Shown here: in pieces, positions 8,398 to 16,356 of the stretch
How the letters are laid out: each line of letters opens with the position of its first letter
Numbering within the stretch: the first letter of the stretch is position 1
Assembly (NCBI RefSeq): GCF_013359945.1
Contig: NZ_JABWCS010000218.1
Location: 186,001 to 250,000, forward strand
Length of the DNA stretch: 64,000 nt
Direction: 5' to 3'
From: Paenibacillus agri
GTDB lineage: Bacteria > Bacillota > Bacilli > Paenibacillales > Paenibacillaceae
The notes under the pieces: model-generated
Databases searched by the model: none
Told to the model about the DNA's origin: nothing
Seen by the model: the letters and a program-made list of their open reading frames with translations, nothing else
Translations under genes and position numbers: made by a program

Positions 8398-9000
8398 TTA
8401 CTCCCCCCATCTACGAAATAGATGATGTTCAATATTCAAGTTATCCAGTACCTTGCCGACCATAAAGTTAATCAGATCGTCCATACTCTGCGGTCCATGA
8501 TAAAATGCCGGCATGGCTGGAATGATGCGAACACCCAAACGTGCCAGTTTCAGCATATTTTCCAGATGTATCGCATGCAGTGGCGTCTCACGCGGAACCA
8601 GCACCAGCGGGCGTCCTTCCTTCAGCATGACATCCGCCGCACGACTCATCAAGTTATCAGAAGCGCCATTGGCTACTGCGGAGAGTGTACCCATGGAGCA
8701 CGGCATTATAATCATACCCTCCACACGAAAAGAGCCGCTGGCGATCGAAGCTCCAATATCGGCAACAGGGTGATAATGCAGAGAACCGGGATGGCCTTTG
8801 AACGTATCGTTCAAAAAGCCTTCCCGGTCTGTGACGGCGAAGCCCAGCTCCTCCTTGAATACACGCCAGCCGGCAGTACTTACCACAAGATGCACGGTAT
8901 GCCCCATGGACAGCAGGGTCTCCGTCAGGCGAACGCCGTATACCGCGCCGCTCGCCCCCGTAATGCCCACAACATAACTTTTAGGTGTAGAAGTAATCAT
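8398..9000 (-). CDS. ubiX: UbiX-like flavin prenyltransferase
   Basis: UbiX joins dimethylallyl phosphate to FMN, making the prenylated cofactor used by UbiD-type decarboxylases. The 200-residue protein starts with VVGITGASGAVYGVRLTETL and has IIMPCSMGTLSAVANGASDNLMSRAADVMLKEGRPLVLVPRETPLH, the defining core of the family. In futalosine pathway clusters such a gene serves the late decarboxylation step, and its UbiD partner is not in this window. Its start codon overlaps the ubiA stop (ATGA), indicating coupled translation. Confidence 0.92.
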   Translation of the reverse strand: MITSTPKSYVVGITGASGAVYGVRLTETLLSMGHTVHLVVSTAGWRVFKEELGFAVTDREGFLNDTFKGHPGSLHYHPVADIGASIASGSFRVEGMIIMPCSMGTLSAVANGASDNLMSRAADVMLKEGRPLVLVPRETPLHAIHLENMLKLARLGVRIIPAMPAFYHGPQSMDDLINFMVGKVLDNLNIEHHLFRRWGE

Positions 9001-9872
9001 TTATAGTATTGCACCACCAGGTCAATCAATGTGAATGAGAACACGACGATGCTGAGCACGCCGTTCATGGTGAAGAAAGCAGTCTGCAAACGACTTAAGT
9101 CATTTGGGGTAACAATATAGTGCTCATAGAACAGTATAATGTACGCAATAATCATTCCAGCTGCATACCACCAGCTCAAATTGGTCATGAAGAGCAAAGA
9201 AATGAAGCCAACACTGGTCAAAATATGAAATACGCGGGCGATAACCAGCGCCTTAGCCACGCCAAACCGCACAGGAATGGAGTGCAGCCCTTCCTTCTTG
9301 TCGAACTCCACATCCTGACAAGCATAAATAACATCAAAGCCTGCAAGCCAGAAAACAATTGTAAAATAGAATACCATAGCCGTGATATCAACAGTTCCGG
9401 TTACTGCCACCCAGCCGCCGAGTGGAGCTAGCGCCACAGTCAAACCAAGAATAAGGTGACATGCCCAAGTAAAACGTTTGGTAAAAGAATAAAAAACAAG
9501 TAAAAAGACGGCTATCGGTAATAACTTCATCGACAGCGGATTCAGCTTATAAGCAGCCCAGAAGAGCAAAAAGAACGAAACAGCGATAAAGATGACGACT
9601 TCCCCGACCTTGAGCAGGCCTGCCGGGATGGCTCGTCCCGCTGTACGCGGATTTTTGGCGTCACTGACCCGATCAATTAGCCGGTTTAAGCCCATAGCCG
9701 CGCTTCGTGCGCCAAACATTGCCACAACAACCCAGCCAATCTGCGCCCAGGACGGCAGCGTACCAAACATAACCACCGAACCGAGTAATGCGCCCATAAA
9801 TGCGAAGGGCAAAGCAAATACTGTATGTTCAAACTTGATCATTTGCAAAAAGATGCCGATTTTCTTAAACAT
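8997..9872 (-). CDS. UbiA-family prenyltransferase (menaquinone, MqnP-like)
   Basis: This membrane enzyme should attach the polyprenyl chain to an aromatic acid. It has about eight hydrophobic segments and the two aspartate-rich motifs of the family, NRLIDRVSDAKNPRTAGRAIPAG and DVIYACQDVEFDKKEGLHSIP. Annotators usually name it 4-hydroxybenzoate polyprenyltransferase, but the neighbours suggest the substrate is the futalosine-pathway acid 1,4-dihydroxy-6-naphthoate. ATG 9872 has AAGGAGAAG upstream and follows the menG stop by one base; the longer frame from 9893 would run into menG. Confidence 0.88.
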   Translation of the reverse strand: MFKKIGIFLQMIKFEHTVFALPFAFMGALLGSVVMFGTLPSWAQIGWVVVAMFGARSAAMGLNRLIDRVSDAKNPRTAGRAIPAGLLKVGEVVIFIAVSFFLLFWAAYKLNPLSMKLLPIAVFLLVFYSFTKRFTWACHLILGLTVALAPLGGWVAVTGTVDITAMVFYFTIVFWLAGFDVIYACQDVEFDKKEGLHSIPVRFGVAKALVIARVFHILTSVGFISLLFMTNLSWWYAAGMIIAYIILFYEHYIVTPNDLSRLQTAFFTMNGVLSIVVFSFTLIDLVVQYYK

Positions 9873-9873
9873 C

Positions 9874-10623
9874 TCACTTCTCCTTGAGCCCAATGTGTAG
9901 TGCCGCGATGCCTCCGGTCAAGGGGAAGGATTCCACTTTGTTCAGTCCGGTTTCACGGAAAATAGCAGCTAACTGCTCCCGGTCAGGGAACAGAGCCAAT
10001 GATTCGGGCAGCCATCTGTACTGCTCATAGCGCTTTGCAAACAGCTTGCCCATTAAAGGAAGTATTCTTTGGAAATAAAAATAATACACACCCTTGAAAG
10101 GCTGTGTCATCGGCTTGGACAGCTCAAGACACACAACCATGCCTCCCGGCTTCACCACGCGCTGCATCTCTTTCAAGACCTGCACAGGATCAGGCACATT
10201 GCGGAGGCCAAAGCCGATTGTTGCATAGTCGAAGGAATTATCGCCGAACGGCAGCTCCATCGCATTGCCCTCGACCAGCGAAATACGGTCCTGCAGGCCG
10301 CGCTCCTCTATCTTACGTTGACCAACCGCCAGCATGCCCGCACTGAAGTCGAGACCCATCACAGAGCCCGTTTCACTCTTCTCGGCCAGGGCGATGCTCC
10401 AGTCACAAGTACCGCAGCACAGATCTACAGCGGTATCTCCGTGACGCATAGCCATTTTCTTCATTGCAAATTTCCGCCACGACTTGTGGCGCCGGAAGCT
10501 TATAATATCATTCATGACATCATATTTGCCGGCAATACTCTCGAATACAGAATGTACAAATTGCTCTTTAGGTTTGACTCCGTCCCCCTGGACGGAAGCC
10601 GTTGTCTTCTCCATCGTCATCAT
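9874..10623 (-). CDS. menG: Demethylmenaquinone methyltransferase
   Basis: MenG (UbiE family) adds the last methyl group to demethylmenaquinone using SAM. Signatures include VFESIAGKYDVMNDIISFRRHKSWRKFA near the N-terminus, the SAM site AVDLCCGTCDWSIALAE and the family motif GFGLRNVPDPVQVLKEMQRVVKPGG. About 249 residues. The start overlaps the hepS stop by one base, and the order hepS-menG is the same as in Bacillus, where hepT follows directly; here three genes sit between menG and hepT. Confidence 0.95.
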   Translation of the reverse strand: MMTMEKTTASVQGDGVKPKEQFVHSVFESIAGKYDVMNDIISFRRHKSWRKFAMKKMAMRHGDTAVDLCCGTCDWSIALAEKSETGSVMGLDFSAGMLAVGQRKIEERGLQDRISLVEGNAMELPFGDNSFDYATIGFGLRNVPDPVQVLKEMQRVVKPGGMVVCLELSKPMTQPFKGVYYFYFQRILPLMGKLFAKRYEQYRWLPESLALFPDREQLAAIFRETGLNKVESFPLTGGIAALHIGLKEK

Positions 10624-11492
10624 TACCCCTCCACGGCTGCTTGTCCCGGAATTTCTATCTGCAGCAGGAAGACATCAAGCAAGGCATTTAGTTCAGTAAG
10701 AAGCCCCTCATCCTTTACTCCCTGCAGCAGTCCCTGTATGGACTGGATACATTGATGCAGCTTGTCCGTCAGCAGGGAATCACATTTATACTTCATCATA
10801 AGCTTCTTCCAATCCTTCAGATCGATTTCTCTGCTCCGCAACAACCGCTGCTCCTCTTCAGACGCTGTCTCCAGCATCTTCCAGTAGCTGTAACTGTCCA
10901 GTGCTTGAGAGAGATCATTGCTGCGTCGCAATTCCGTAGCCAGCGCCTCACACAGGCTGATTTCGGCGAGTAGCTTCTCCCACAATCCGGCAAGTACGGG
11001 CTCGATCTTAGGTGTAAAAGAAAGAAACAGCACCATGTTGAGCTGTGCCTTGTACCGCAAATATTCATCAGCAGAAAGCAGCATGCCCTTCATCTTTCTG
11101 TAGAGCTGGGCTTTAGTGATATTAAAGTCGGCAATTGCGTTACTTAGTGTACCGACAAGCTCCACTTCACCGCGCTTTGACAGCAAATGGTAGAACCAGC
11201 TGCTGAAATAATCACCAGCCAGCACTTTCAATTGACGAGAGCGCATAAGATCGCCGCCAGGATCATTCTCCGACCGATCAATTCCCTCATGGGTATCAAG
11301 ACCAAGCTGCGCCAGCGCAGTTACCAGCGTGTACAGCTCACTGTTCTGTCCTTCAGCAGAGGAGCCCCGGTTCAGAAAAATATATAACAAATGACTCCGG
11401 CCATCGGAAAACGGCGGCAATTCCGTGTGCCGCTGAATCATGTCGTAGTCAGTGTAGGGTTTAGCCAGTTGCGGTATGCGGTACGGTTTCAT
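10623..11492 (-). CDS. hepS: Heptaprenyl diphosphate synthase, small subunit
   Basis: HepS lacks catalytic motifs but is required with HepT to make the C35 chain. The protein is helical and weakly conserved; recognition rests on segments such as DFNITKAQLYRKMKGM, LLSKRGEVELVGTLSNAIA and its place directly before menG. I choose ATG 11492 (MKPYRIPQLAKPY) because GGAGG stands about 6 bases upstream; the frame is open to 11576. The product is about 289 residues, somewhat longer than the Bacillus protein. Confidence 0.82.
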   Translation of the reverse strand: MKPYRIPQLAKPYTDYDMIQRHTELPPFSDGRSHLLYIFLNRGSSAEGQNSELYTLVTALAQLGLDTHEGIDRSENDPGGDLMRSRQLKVLAGDYFSSWFYHLLSKRGEVELVGTLSNAIADFNITKAQLYRKMKGMLLSADEYLRYKAQLNMVLFLSFTPKIEPVLAGLWEKLLAEISLCEALATELRRSNDLSQALDSYSYWKMLETASEEEQRLLRSREIDLKDWKKLMMKYKCDSLLTDKLHQCIQSIQGLLQGVKDEGLLTELNALLDVFLLQIEIPGQAAVEG

Positions 11493-11606
11493 TTCAGCCT
11501 CCGAAGCCATTGACGTTATTACTATATCTTTGCTCACAATCTTGTCTATTATATCACATGTTTTTTTGTGACGCACGATAAGGCGTCCTAGTTTCTTTTA
11601 CCCAGA

Positions 11607-12155
11607 TCAGGGAGAAATGAACTGGTTTTGCCACAGGTCGCTTTCGCTAATCCTGAAACTGCTTTTAAGATGTTCCGAGAGGGGACGATTCCCCGTGTTC
11701 AGAAGTTCCTTTTGCAGTTCTCCCGACCATTCCCGCCGGCGAATGTCTCCAGCCAGCAGTAATCTGCGTGTCTGGGTCCACTTGTCTTCAGCAACGACAC
11801 GCAGCAGCAGCTGATCCACGTTAGAGGTATCCTGAATAGCAAAAGCAACTGCCTTGGCCATATTGCGGTACAGCTCCTCAGGCTCGTGATCATTCCCTGT
11901 TACCATCAGGTCCAGAGATAATACCCCGTTCTCCCAGCCAACACTGCCGATGGTTAGCGTCAGGGGGAGCGAGCCTATGGCATCCACAAGGTTAGTGTCA
12001 TCCAGCACGATATTGCTGTCTTCACTGAAGGTCTCAACCGCTCCGCGATCCTGCCGAAGGGATGATTCCAGCTCTGCCAGCTGCGGCAGCAGTATAGCCG
12101 AGCCAGCAGTCAGCAGCAGCAAGGCACCTAACCACCAAGTTTTATTCATAGTCAC
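11607..12155 (-). CDS. Uncharacterised membrane-anchored protein
   Basis: I do not recognise a named family. The protein has one N-terminal membrane segment (WWLGALLLLTAGSAILLP) and then about 160 soluble residues, predicted outside the membrane. The soluble part includes a beta-rich stretch (LPLTLTIGSVGWENGVLSLDLMV) and a helical region (EELYRNMAKAVAFAIQD). It stands between mtrB and hepS, on the same strand. The first start is a GTG at 12155 close behind AGGAGGGGG; an ATG lies two codons later. Confidence 0.72.
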   Translation of the reverse strand: MTMNKTWWLGALLLLTAGSAILLPQLAELESSLRQDRGAVETFSEDSNIVLDDTNLVDAIGSLPLTLTIGSVGWENGVLSLDLMVTGNDHEPEELYRNMAKAVAFAIQDTSNVDQLLLRVVAEDKWTQTRRLLLAGDIRRREWSGELQKELLNTGNRPLSEHLKSSFRISESDLWQNQFISP

Positions 12156-12317
12156 GTCCCCCTCCTATCCAGCGTTTCCGCCTCATTGTCTGTTTATACG
12201 AAAAGACCATACTGGATCAATCTCATAATGCGGATTTCAACCCGAATAGGTGCAATTATCGATGACTAGACGCTCACTTATGGATTTATGAAATAGATTC
12301 ATACTTACTTATATTTC

Positions 12318-12344
12318 GAAAAAAAGCAGGCTATGCCTGCTTTT
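12318..12344 (-). terminator. Intrinsic terminator after mtrB
   Basis: Minus strand AAAGCAGGC-ATA-GCCTGC followed by seven T, starting within the last codons of mtrB. It separates mtrB from the hepS cluster. Confidence 0.9.
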
Positions 12345-12592
12345 CAGCTCTCGCTCTCCAGTTGTCCGTGTTTACTCCATATTTCGGCTTTTCCGCGGAT
12401 TTTCATCGCTGAGGTATGATCGGTAAACTGGGCGATCAGTACCTCGCCTTTATCCAGCTTTTCTGTATGGTGAAACCGTGTGTCCAGACCACGTGTCAAC
12501 CCAATCACCTGTACTCCGTTTTCCTTAGCCTTGATCACGATGTAGTCGCTTCCTGAGGGAAGCGGGTTCCCGCCATTCTTGTTCTCCGTCAT
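12344..12592 (-). CDS. mtrB: Trp RNA-binding attenuation protein (TRAP)
   Basis: TRAP forms an 11-subunit ring that, when loaded with tryptophan, winds leader RNA around itself and causes termination upstream of trpE. The 82-residue protein is closely similar to Bacillus MtrB: SDYIVIKAKENGVQVIGLTRG, then TRFHHTEKLDKGEVLIAQF and TDHTSAMKIRGKAEI. The RNA-contacting Glu-Lys and Lys/Arg residues in EKLDKGE and KIRGKAE are kept. ATG 12592 has GGAGGATCAG upstream, so the open frame before it is not used. folE (mtrA), which precedes mtrB in Bacillus, is absent; hbs is the next gene upstream. The likely target array lies at 1952-2040. Confidence 0.96.
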   Translation of the reverse strand: MTENKNGGNPLPSGSDYIVIKAKENGVQVIGLTRGLDTRFHHTEKLDKGEVLIAQFTDHTSAMKIRGKAEIWSKHGQLESES

Positions 12593-12636
12593 CTCTGATC
12601 CTCCTCTGAGCCTATTGGCCTGCCCTAATACTGTTT

Positions 12637-12668
12637 CCAAAAACAAATGCCGCCTGGGAGGGCGGCAT
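12637..12668 (-). terminator. Intrinsic terminator after hbs
   Basis: Minus strand ATGCCGCC-CTCCCA-GGCGGCAT followed by TTGTTTTTGG. It lies between hbs and mtrB and should limit read-through from the highly expressed hbs gene. Confidence 0.88.
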
Positions 12669-12706
12669 CGTGTTTGTCGAAAAATCGGGTCGATATGTAG
12701 AAATCT

Positions 12707-12979
12707 TTATTTGATTCCGTCTTTAAGCGCCTTACCCGGTTTGAACGCTGGGACCTTGCTAGAAGGAATTTCGATTTCTTCACCAGTTTGCGGGTTACGG
12801 CCTTTACGTGCAGAACGCTCGCGCACTTCAAAGTTTCCGAATCCAACCAGTTGAACTTTGTCACCGTTTTGCAGAGCTTCCGCGATGGCTTCAAAAACAG
12901 CATCTACCGCTTTAGTAGCATCTTTCTTGGGAAGTTCAGTTGCTTCAGTAACAACATTGATCAAATCAGATTTATTCAT
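12707..12979 (-). CDS. hbs: DNA-binding protein HU
   Basis: HU is a small dimeric nucleoid protein that bends DNA. The 90-residue protein starts MNKSDLINVVTEATELPKKD and carries the family signature GFGNFEVRERSARKGRNPQTG in the DNA-binding arm. A strong ribosome site (GGGAGGTGAAAAG) precedes the ATG. It is flanked by terminators. Gene order spoIVA-hbs-mtrB follows Bacillus apart from the missing folE. Confidence 0.98.
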   Translation of the reverse strand: MNKSDLINVVTEATELPKKDATKAVDAVFEAIAEALQNGDKVQLVGFGNFEVRERSARKGRNPQTGEEIEIPSSKVPAFKPGKALKDGIK

Positions 12980-13231
12980 ATCTTTTCACCTCCCTGGGCA
13001 AATTTCCGGTATCATTCACTCTTTCCGTTTCAACGCAAAATATACGTGATAATCCCGTTTATTAAAGTACAATGGCGCCCTTAGACCCTAAAAGCGCAAC
13101 AAACTTATAGTAATACAGCCCATCCATAATTTCAAGGCGTTACTTAAAAAAGGAGCAGAAAGTATCAGCCGGGATCGGGATGTTGCATGATTTCCTAGCC
13201 CTATGCTGACATAAAAGCAACTGTAACAAGC

Positions 13232-13260
13232 AAAAAAGAGCAGGATGATCCCTGCTCTTT
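13232..13260 (-). terminator. Intrinsic terminator after spoIVA
   Basis: Minus strand AAAGAGCAGG-GATCAT-CCTGCTCTTTTTTG, 17 bases beyond the spoIVA stop. Confidence 0.93.
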
Positions 13261-13276
13261 CAGTGTGTCTATTCCG

Positions 13277-14755
13277 TTAAAGAATGATAGCAATCAGTCC
13301 GCCCGAGCCTTCGTTGATGATCCGGCCCAGCGTTTCCTGAAGTTTATAGCGGGCATTGTCCGGCATCATCGCAATCTTGCCCTGAATACCCTCGCGGACG
13401 ATGGAGTGCAGTGACCGTCCAAAGATATCAGACTCCCAGATCTTGATCGGATCGTTCTCGAAATCCTGCATCAAATAGCGGACCAGCTCTTCACTCTGCT
13501 TCTCCGTCCCGATAATCGGTGAGAATTCCGATTCGACGTCAACGCGGATCATATGAATGGATGGTGCTGTTGCTTTCAGCCTGACCCCGAAGCGCGAGCC
13601 CTGCCGGATCAGCTCCGGCTCATCCAGCGCCATTTCAGCTAACGAAGGTGCGGCTATACCATAGCCTGTGGTCTTGACCATCTCCAGCGCCTCGGAGAAG
13701 CGATCATACTCGCGCTTGGCGTGTGAGAACTCCTGCATAAGCTGCAGCAGATGATCCTTGCCGCGAATTTCGACCCCGACCACTTCCACCAGAACCTGAT
13801 CGTACAGCTCTTCTGGAGCAAACAGGTCAATCTCGGCTACCCCTTGCCCCATGTTCATTCCACTGAGGCCAGCTCTTTCGATAAAGTCATATTCCGTGAA
13901 CTGGGACACCAGCCGATCGACATCACGCAGGCGGCGAATGTCTTTGACCGTATCGCGAACTGAATTCTCATAGCTGCTGCGCAGCCAGTGGTTCTCGCCA
14001 AGGACCATTACCCAGCTCGGCAAATTCACATTCACTTCATGCACAGGGAACTCGTAGAGTACTTCGCGCAGGACGCCGGTCACATCATCCTCCGACATGC
14101 TGGCTGCACTAAGGGTCATGACCGGAATATCGTATTTGAGGGCAAGTTCGCTGCGAAGCTGCTGCGCTTCCTCGCTGCGAGGGCGGGTAGAGTTAATGAC
14201 AAGCACAAACGGCTTTCCTACTTCCTTCAATTCGGCAATGACGCGTTCTTCCGAATCCACATATGAACTGCGGGGGATTTCGGCGATGGTGCCGTCGGTA
14301 GTGACGACTACGCCCAGTGTAGAATGCTCTTGAATGACTTTGCGGGTGCCAATCTCCGCGGCTTCCTGGAACGGAATCGGTTCTTCGAACCACGGCGTCG
14401 AGATCATCCGCGGACCGTTCTCGTCTTCATAGCCTTTGGCCCCGTCAACCGCATAACCAACACAGTCAACCAGTCGGACGTTTACCTCCAGCCCTTCCGC
14501 GACCTTGATTTGCACCGCATTGTTAGGGACGAATTTCGGTTCTGTTGTCATAATCGTTTTGCCGGCCGCACTTTGCGGAAGCTCATCTACTGCTCTTACC
14601 CGATCAGCTTCACTCGTGATGTTGGGCAAAACAATGGTTTCCATGAAGCGCTTAATAAATGTTGATTTACCCGTGCGGACCGCGCCGACGACGCCAAGAT
14701 AAATATCTCCGCCGGTTCGCTCGGCAATGTCCTTGAAAATATCGACTTTTTCCAA
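13277..14755 (-). CDS. spoIVA: Stage IV sporulation protein A, spore coat morphogenetic ATPase
   Basis: SpoIVA polymerises on the forespore surface using ATP and forms the base on which the coat assembles. The N-terminus EKVDIFKDIAERTGGDIYLGVVGAVRTGKSTFIKRF carries the Walker A site (GAVRTGKST), followed by LVDCVGY and VINSTRP; the C-terminus ends INEGSGGLIAIIL as in Bacillus. The start is most likely a TTG at 14755 with GAGGAGGGGATC upstream: this gives 492 residues, the length of the Bacillus protein, and begins at EKVDIFKD. The longer frame from 14773 contains the ribosome site. A possible sigma-E promoter lies at 14955-14983. Confidence 0.97.
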   Translation of the reverse strand: MEKVDIFKDIAERTGGDIYLGVVGAVRTGKSTFIKRFMETIVLPNITSEADRVRAVDELPQSAAGKTIMTTEPKFVPNNAVQIKVAEGLEVNVRLVDCVGYAVDGAKGYEDENGPRMISTPWFEEPIPFQEAAEIGTRKVIQEHSTLGVVVTTDGTIAEIPRSSYVDSEERVIAELKEVGKPFVLVINSTRPRSEEAQQLRSELALKYDIPVMTLSAASMSEDDVTGVLREVLYEFPVHEVNVNLPSWVMVLGENHWLRSSYENSVRDTVKDIRRLRDVDRLVSQFTEYDFIERAGLSGMNMGQGVAEIDLFAPEELYDQVLVEVVGVEIRGKDHLLQLMQEFSHAKREYDRFSEALEMVKTTGYGIAAPSLAEMALDEPELIRQGSRFGVRLKATAPSIHMIRVDVESEFSPIIGTEKQSEELVRYLMQDFENDPIKIWESDIFGRSLHSIVREGIQGKIAMMPDNARYKLQETLGRIINEGSGGLIAIIL

Positions 14756-14954
14756 AAGAGATCCCCTCCTCATATACTTCCGAAGAAAAAATGCCTGCAG
14801 AGCATCGACTTCGCGTTCCGCCGGTAATCATGTCCCTAAGCAGGACACTAACCGGACCTTCGTATGCCCGCTCGTAGCTTAGCCGCTTGGCGATACGGAA
14901 CGTACGGTCCCGCGCTAAACTCCGAATGCTCGGACATGCATTTGGACTAGTATC

Positions 14955-14983
14955 ATCATATGTATCCGGTACGGATTTATGAC
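14955..14983 (-). promoter_or_regulatory. Candidate sigma-E promoter of spoIVA
   Basis: On the minus strand GTCATA (14978-14983) and CATATGAT (14955-14962) are 15 bases apart. This resembles the mother-cell sigma-E pattern (ATA, about 14-15 bases, CATAnnnT). spoIVA is a known sigma-E gene. About 200 bases of leader would follow; no gene was seen in that leader. Confidence 0.5.
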
Positions 14984-15120
14984 CTGCTTTCGCGCAATTT
15001 CGTATAAAATCATAAAAAGAGGACTCTGCGCTTAGGGTGCGGGCCGGCCAAACGCCCGGAAGCTTTCTCATCAATCATATGAGGAGGGCAACTCTGATAG
15101 AACCGTATAACTAAGGACAC

Positions 15121-15153
15121 AAAAAGAAACAGCCACCCAACAAGGGCAGCCGT
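15121..15153 (-). terminator. Intrinsic terminator after the YphF-like lipoprotein gene
   Basis: Minus strand ACGGCTGCCC-TTGTT-GGGTGGCTGT with G-U pairs, followed by TTCTTTTTG. It begins about 30 bases beyond the lipoprotein stop. Confidence 0.82.
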
Positions 15154-15184
15154 ATTCATAGGCCCATTTGATTTGTAATTAAAC

Positions 15185-15934
15185 TCAACTCGGAGGCAGT
15201 GGAACAGGTTGACCATTGATCCACTGGTAGGGAAGAGACTTCACCGGGACATAATAGGAGGCCTGCTCCAGTTCAAGTCGCAAATCCTGCCCCTCTTTAT
15301 GTTCTCCACCATTCTTGTCGATGGCATTCATAATATCGAATACATAATCAACGTACACCGTGCCTTCACGATCCATAATAAATTCAAGAGGCTGGCCGGA
15401 GTATACGCTGTTCAGGGTAATAGAGGCCGAGCCTGCCTTCTTGGCATCAATGGTATGCAGACCAGGATATAACTCCTCTGCTACCGGCAGCTTGCCCCCA
15501 TGAGAAGACTTGTAGCGGTTCACTTGGCGCTGGACATCATTAACCTTCTGTACGGTCACTAGGTCCATGACTTTTACCTTAGGATCAGTTTCTTCATCCA
15601 CGAGTAGAAAATAAGCACTTCCACCCTTCTCGAATGCGGTGACCGGGATGTCGTCCAGATAACCCTTTTTGTTCAGCTTGTCCAGATCAATTCTGAACTT
15701 CTCATATCTTGGTGTCGTCTCGTCGGCATTCAGGATCGGGAGCAGTCCCTCCTCCTGCTGGTAATCGTCAACCGCAGCCTGTATCCGTTTGACACTCTCA
15801 CGGTAATTCACCCCTGACTGCCGTTCCGTTTCGCCTGGATACATACAGCCGGAAAGAGGAAAAGACAGCAGCAGTAACAGTCCCATGAGGCTTCCAGCCG
15901 CTCTGAGTCCCTTCCTTTGCAAGATGTATTTCAA
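15185..15934 (-). CDS. YphF-like lipoprotein
   Basis: The protein has a lipoprotein signal (LLLLLSFPLSGC), so it should be anchored by its cysteine on the outer face of the membrane. The mature part begins MYPGETERQSGVNYRESVKRIQAAVDDYQQEEGLLPIL, a repeated pattern of helix plus LP-x-L turn that also occurs later (VQRQVNRYKSSHGGKLPV). Position next to spoIVA matches Bacillus yphF, a putative lipoprotein of unknown role. I take TTG 15934 as start because AAAGGGGAAC lies 8 bases before it and the signal peptide begins there; the frame is open to 16054. Confidence 0.78.
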   Translation of the reverse strand: MKYILQRKGLRAAGSLMGLLLLLSFPLSGCMYPGETERQSGVNYRESVKRIQAAVDDYQQEEGLLPILNADETTPRYEKFRIDLDKLNKKGYLDDIPVTAFEKGGSAYFLLVDEETDPKVKVMDLVTVQKVNDVQRQVNRYKSSHGGKLPVAEELYPGLHTIDAKKAGSASITLNSVYSGQPLEFIMDREGTVYVDYVFDIMNAIDKNGGEHKEGQDLRLELEQASYYVPVKSLPYQWINGQPVPLPPS

Positions 15935-15971
15935 CAGATGTTCCCCTTTCTCTATGAATGTATCTGTTCTA

Positions 15972-16340
15972 TTACCATAGCTCGTCTTCTTCCCCGCGCC
16001 GGGCGGCTTCCAGTTTCCGCCGGACCGCAGCTTTGAACGGGTCCTCCGGCACATTGACCGTGACGTCGCCCCATACAGCGGCCTGACAGGCCAAGCGCTG
16101 CCCTTGCCCGATGCCGCTTCCGAGCTTCCGCCGTTCCGCCTCTGAAGGCGGTCTTACGCCTTCTGCCTGCTCGGGATCTATTGTAACCTTGCACATCAGG
16201 CAGCCGGCTTTGCCTCCGCAACGTGTTGCGATCGTTACACCAGCCTTGCGGGCAGCTTCCAGTAGAGTTACGCCCCGGTTTACAACCGCACGCCGGCCTT
16301 CAGGTTGAAACACTACTGTACTTCCTTTTTGCGATATCAT
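15972..16340 (-). CDS. 2Fe-2S ferredoxin-type protein
   Basis: The cysteine pattern RCGGKAGCLMCKV plus RLACQAA is the plant-type 2Fe-2S cluster site, set in a beta-grasp fold (VVFQPEGRRAVVNRGVTLLEAARKAGVTIATR). It probably carries electrons to an unidentified partner. About 122 residues; the C-terminus is basic. ATG 16340 has AAGGAAGGAC upstream. It lies 37 bases before the YphF-like lipoprotein gene and 16 bases after the nucleotidyltransferase-like gene. Confidence 0.85.
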   Translation of the reverse strand: MISQKGSTVVFQPEGRRAVVNRGVTLLEAARKAGVTIATRCGGKAGCLMCKVTIDPEQAEGVRPPSEAERRKLGSGIGQGQRLACQAAVWGDVTVNVPEDPFKAAVRRKLEAARRGEEDELW

Positions 16341-16356
16341 GCTGTCCTTCCTTTCC

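Noticed and set aside
14667..15074. A minus-strand frame overlapping the start of spoIVA
   Set aside because: It is in another frame across the spoIVA ribosome site and P-loop region and shows no protein-like pattern.
15010..15216. A minus-strand frame with a membrane-like segment (ALVGWLFLFVSLVIRF) after the YphF-like gene
   Set aside because: It has no ribosome site and the hydrophobic codons lie across the intrinsic terminator at 15121-15153, which explains the T-rich sequence.
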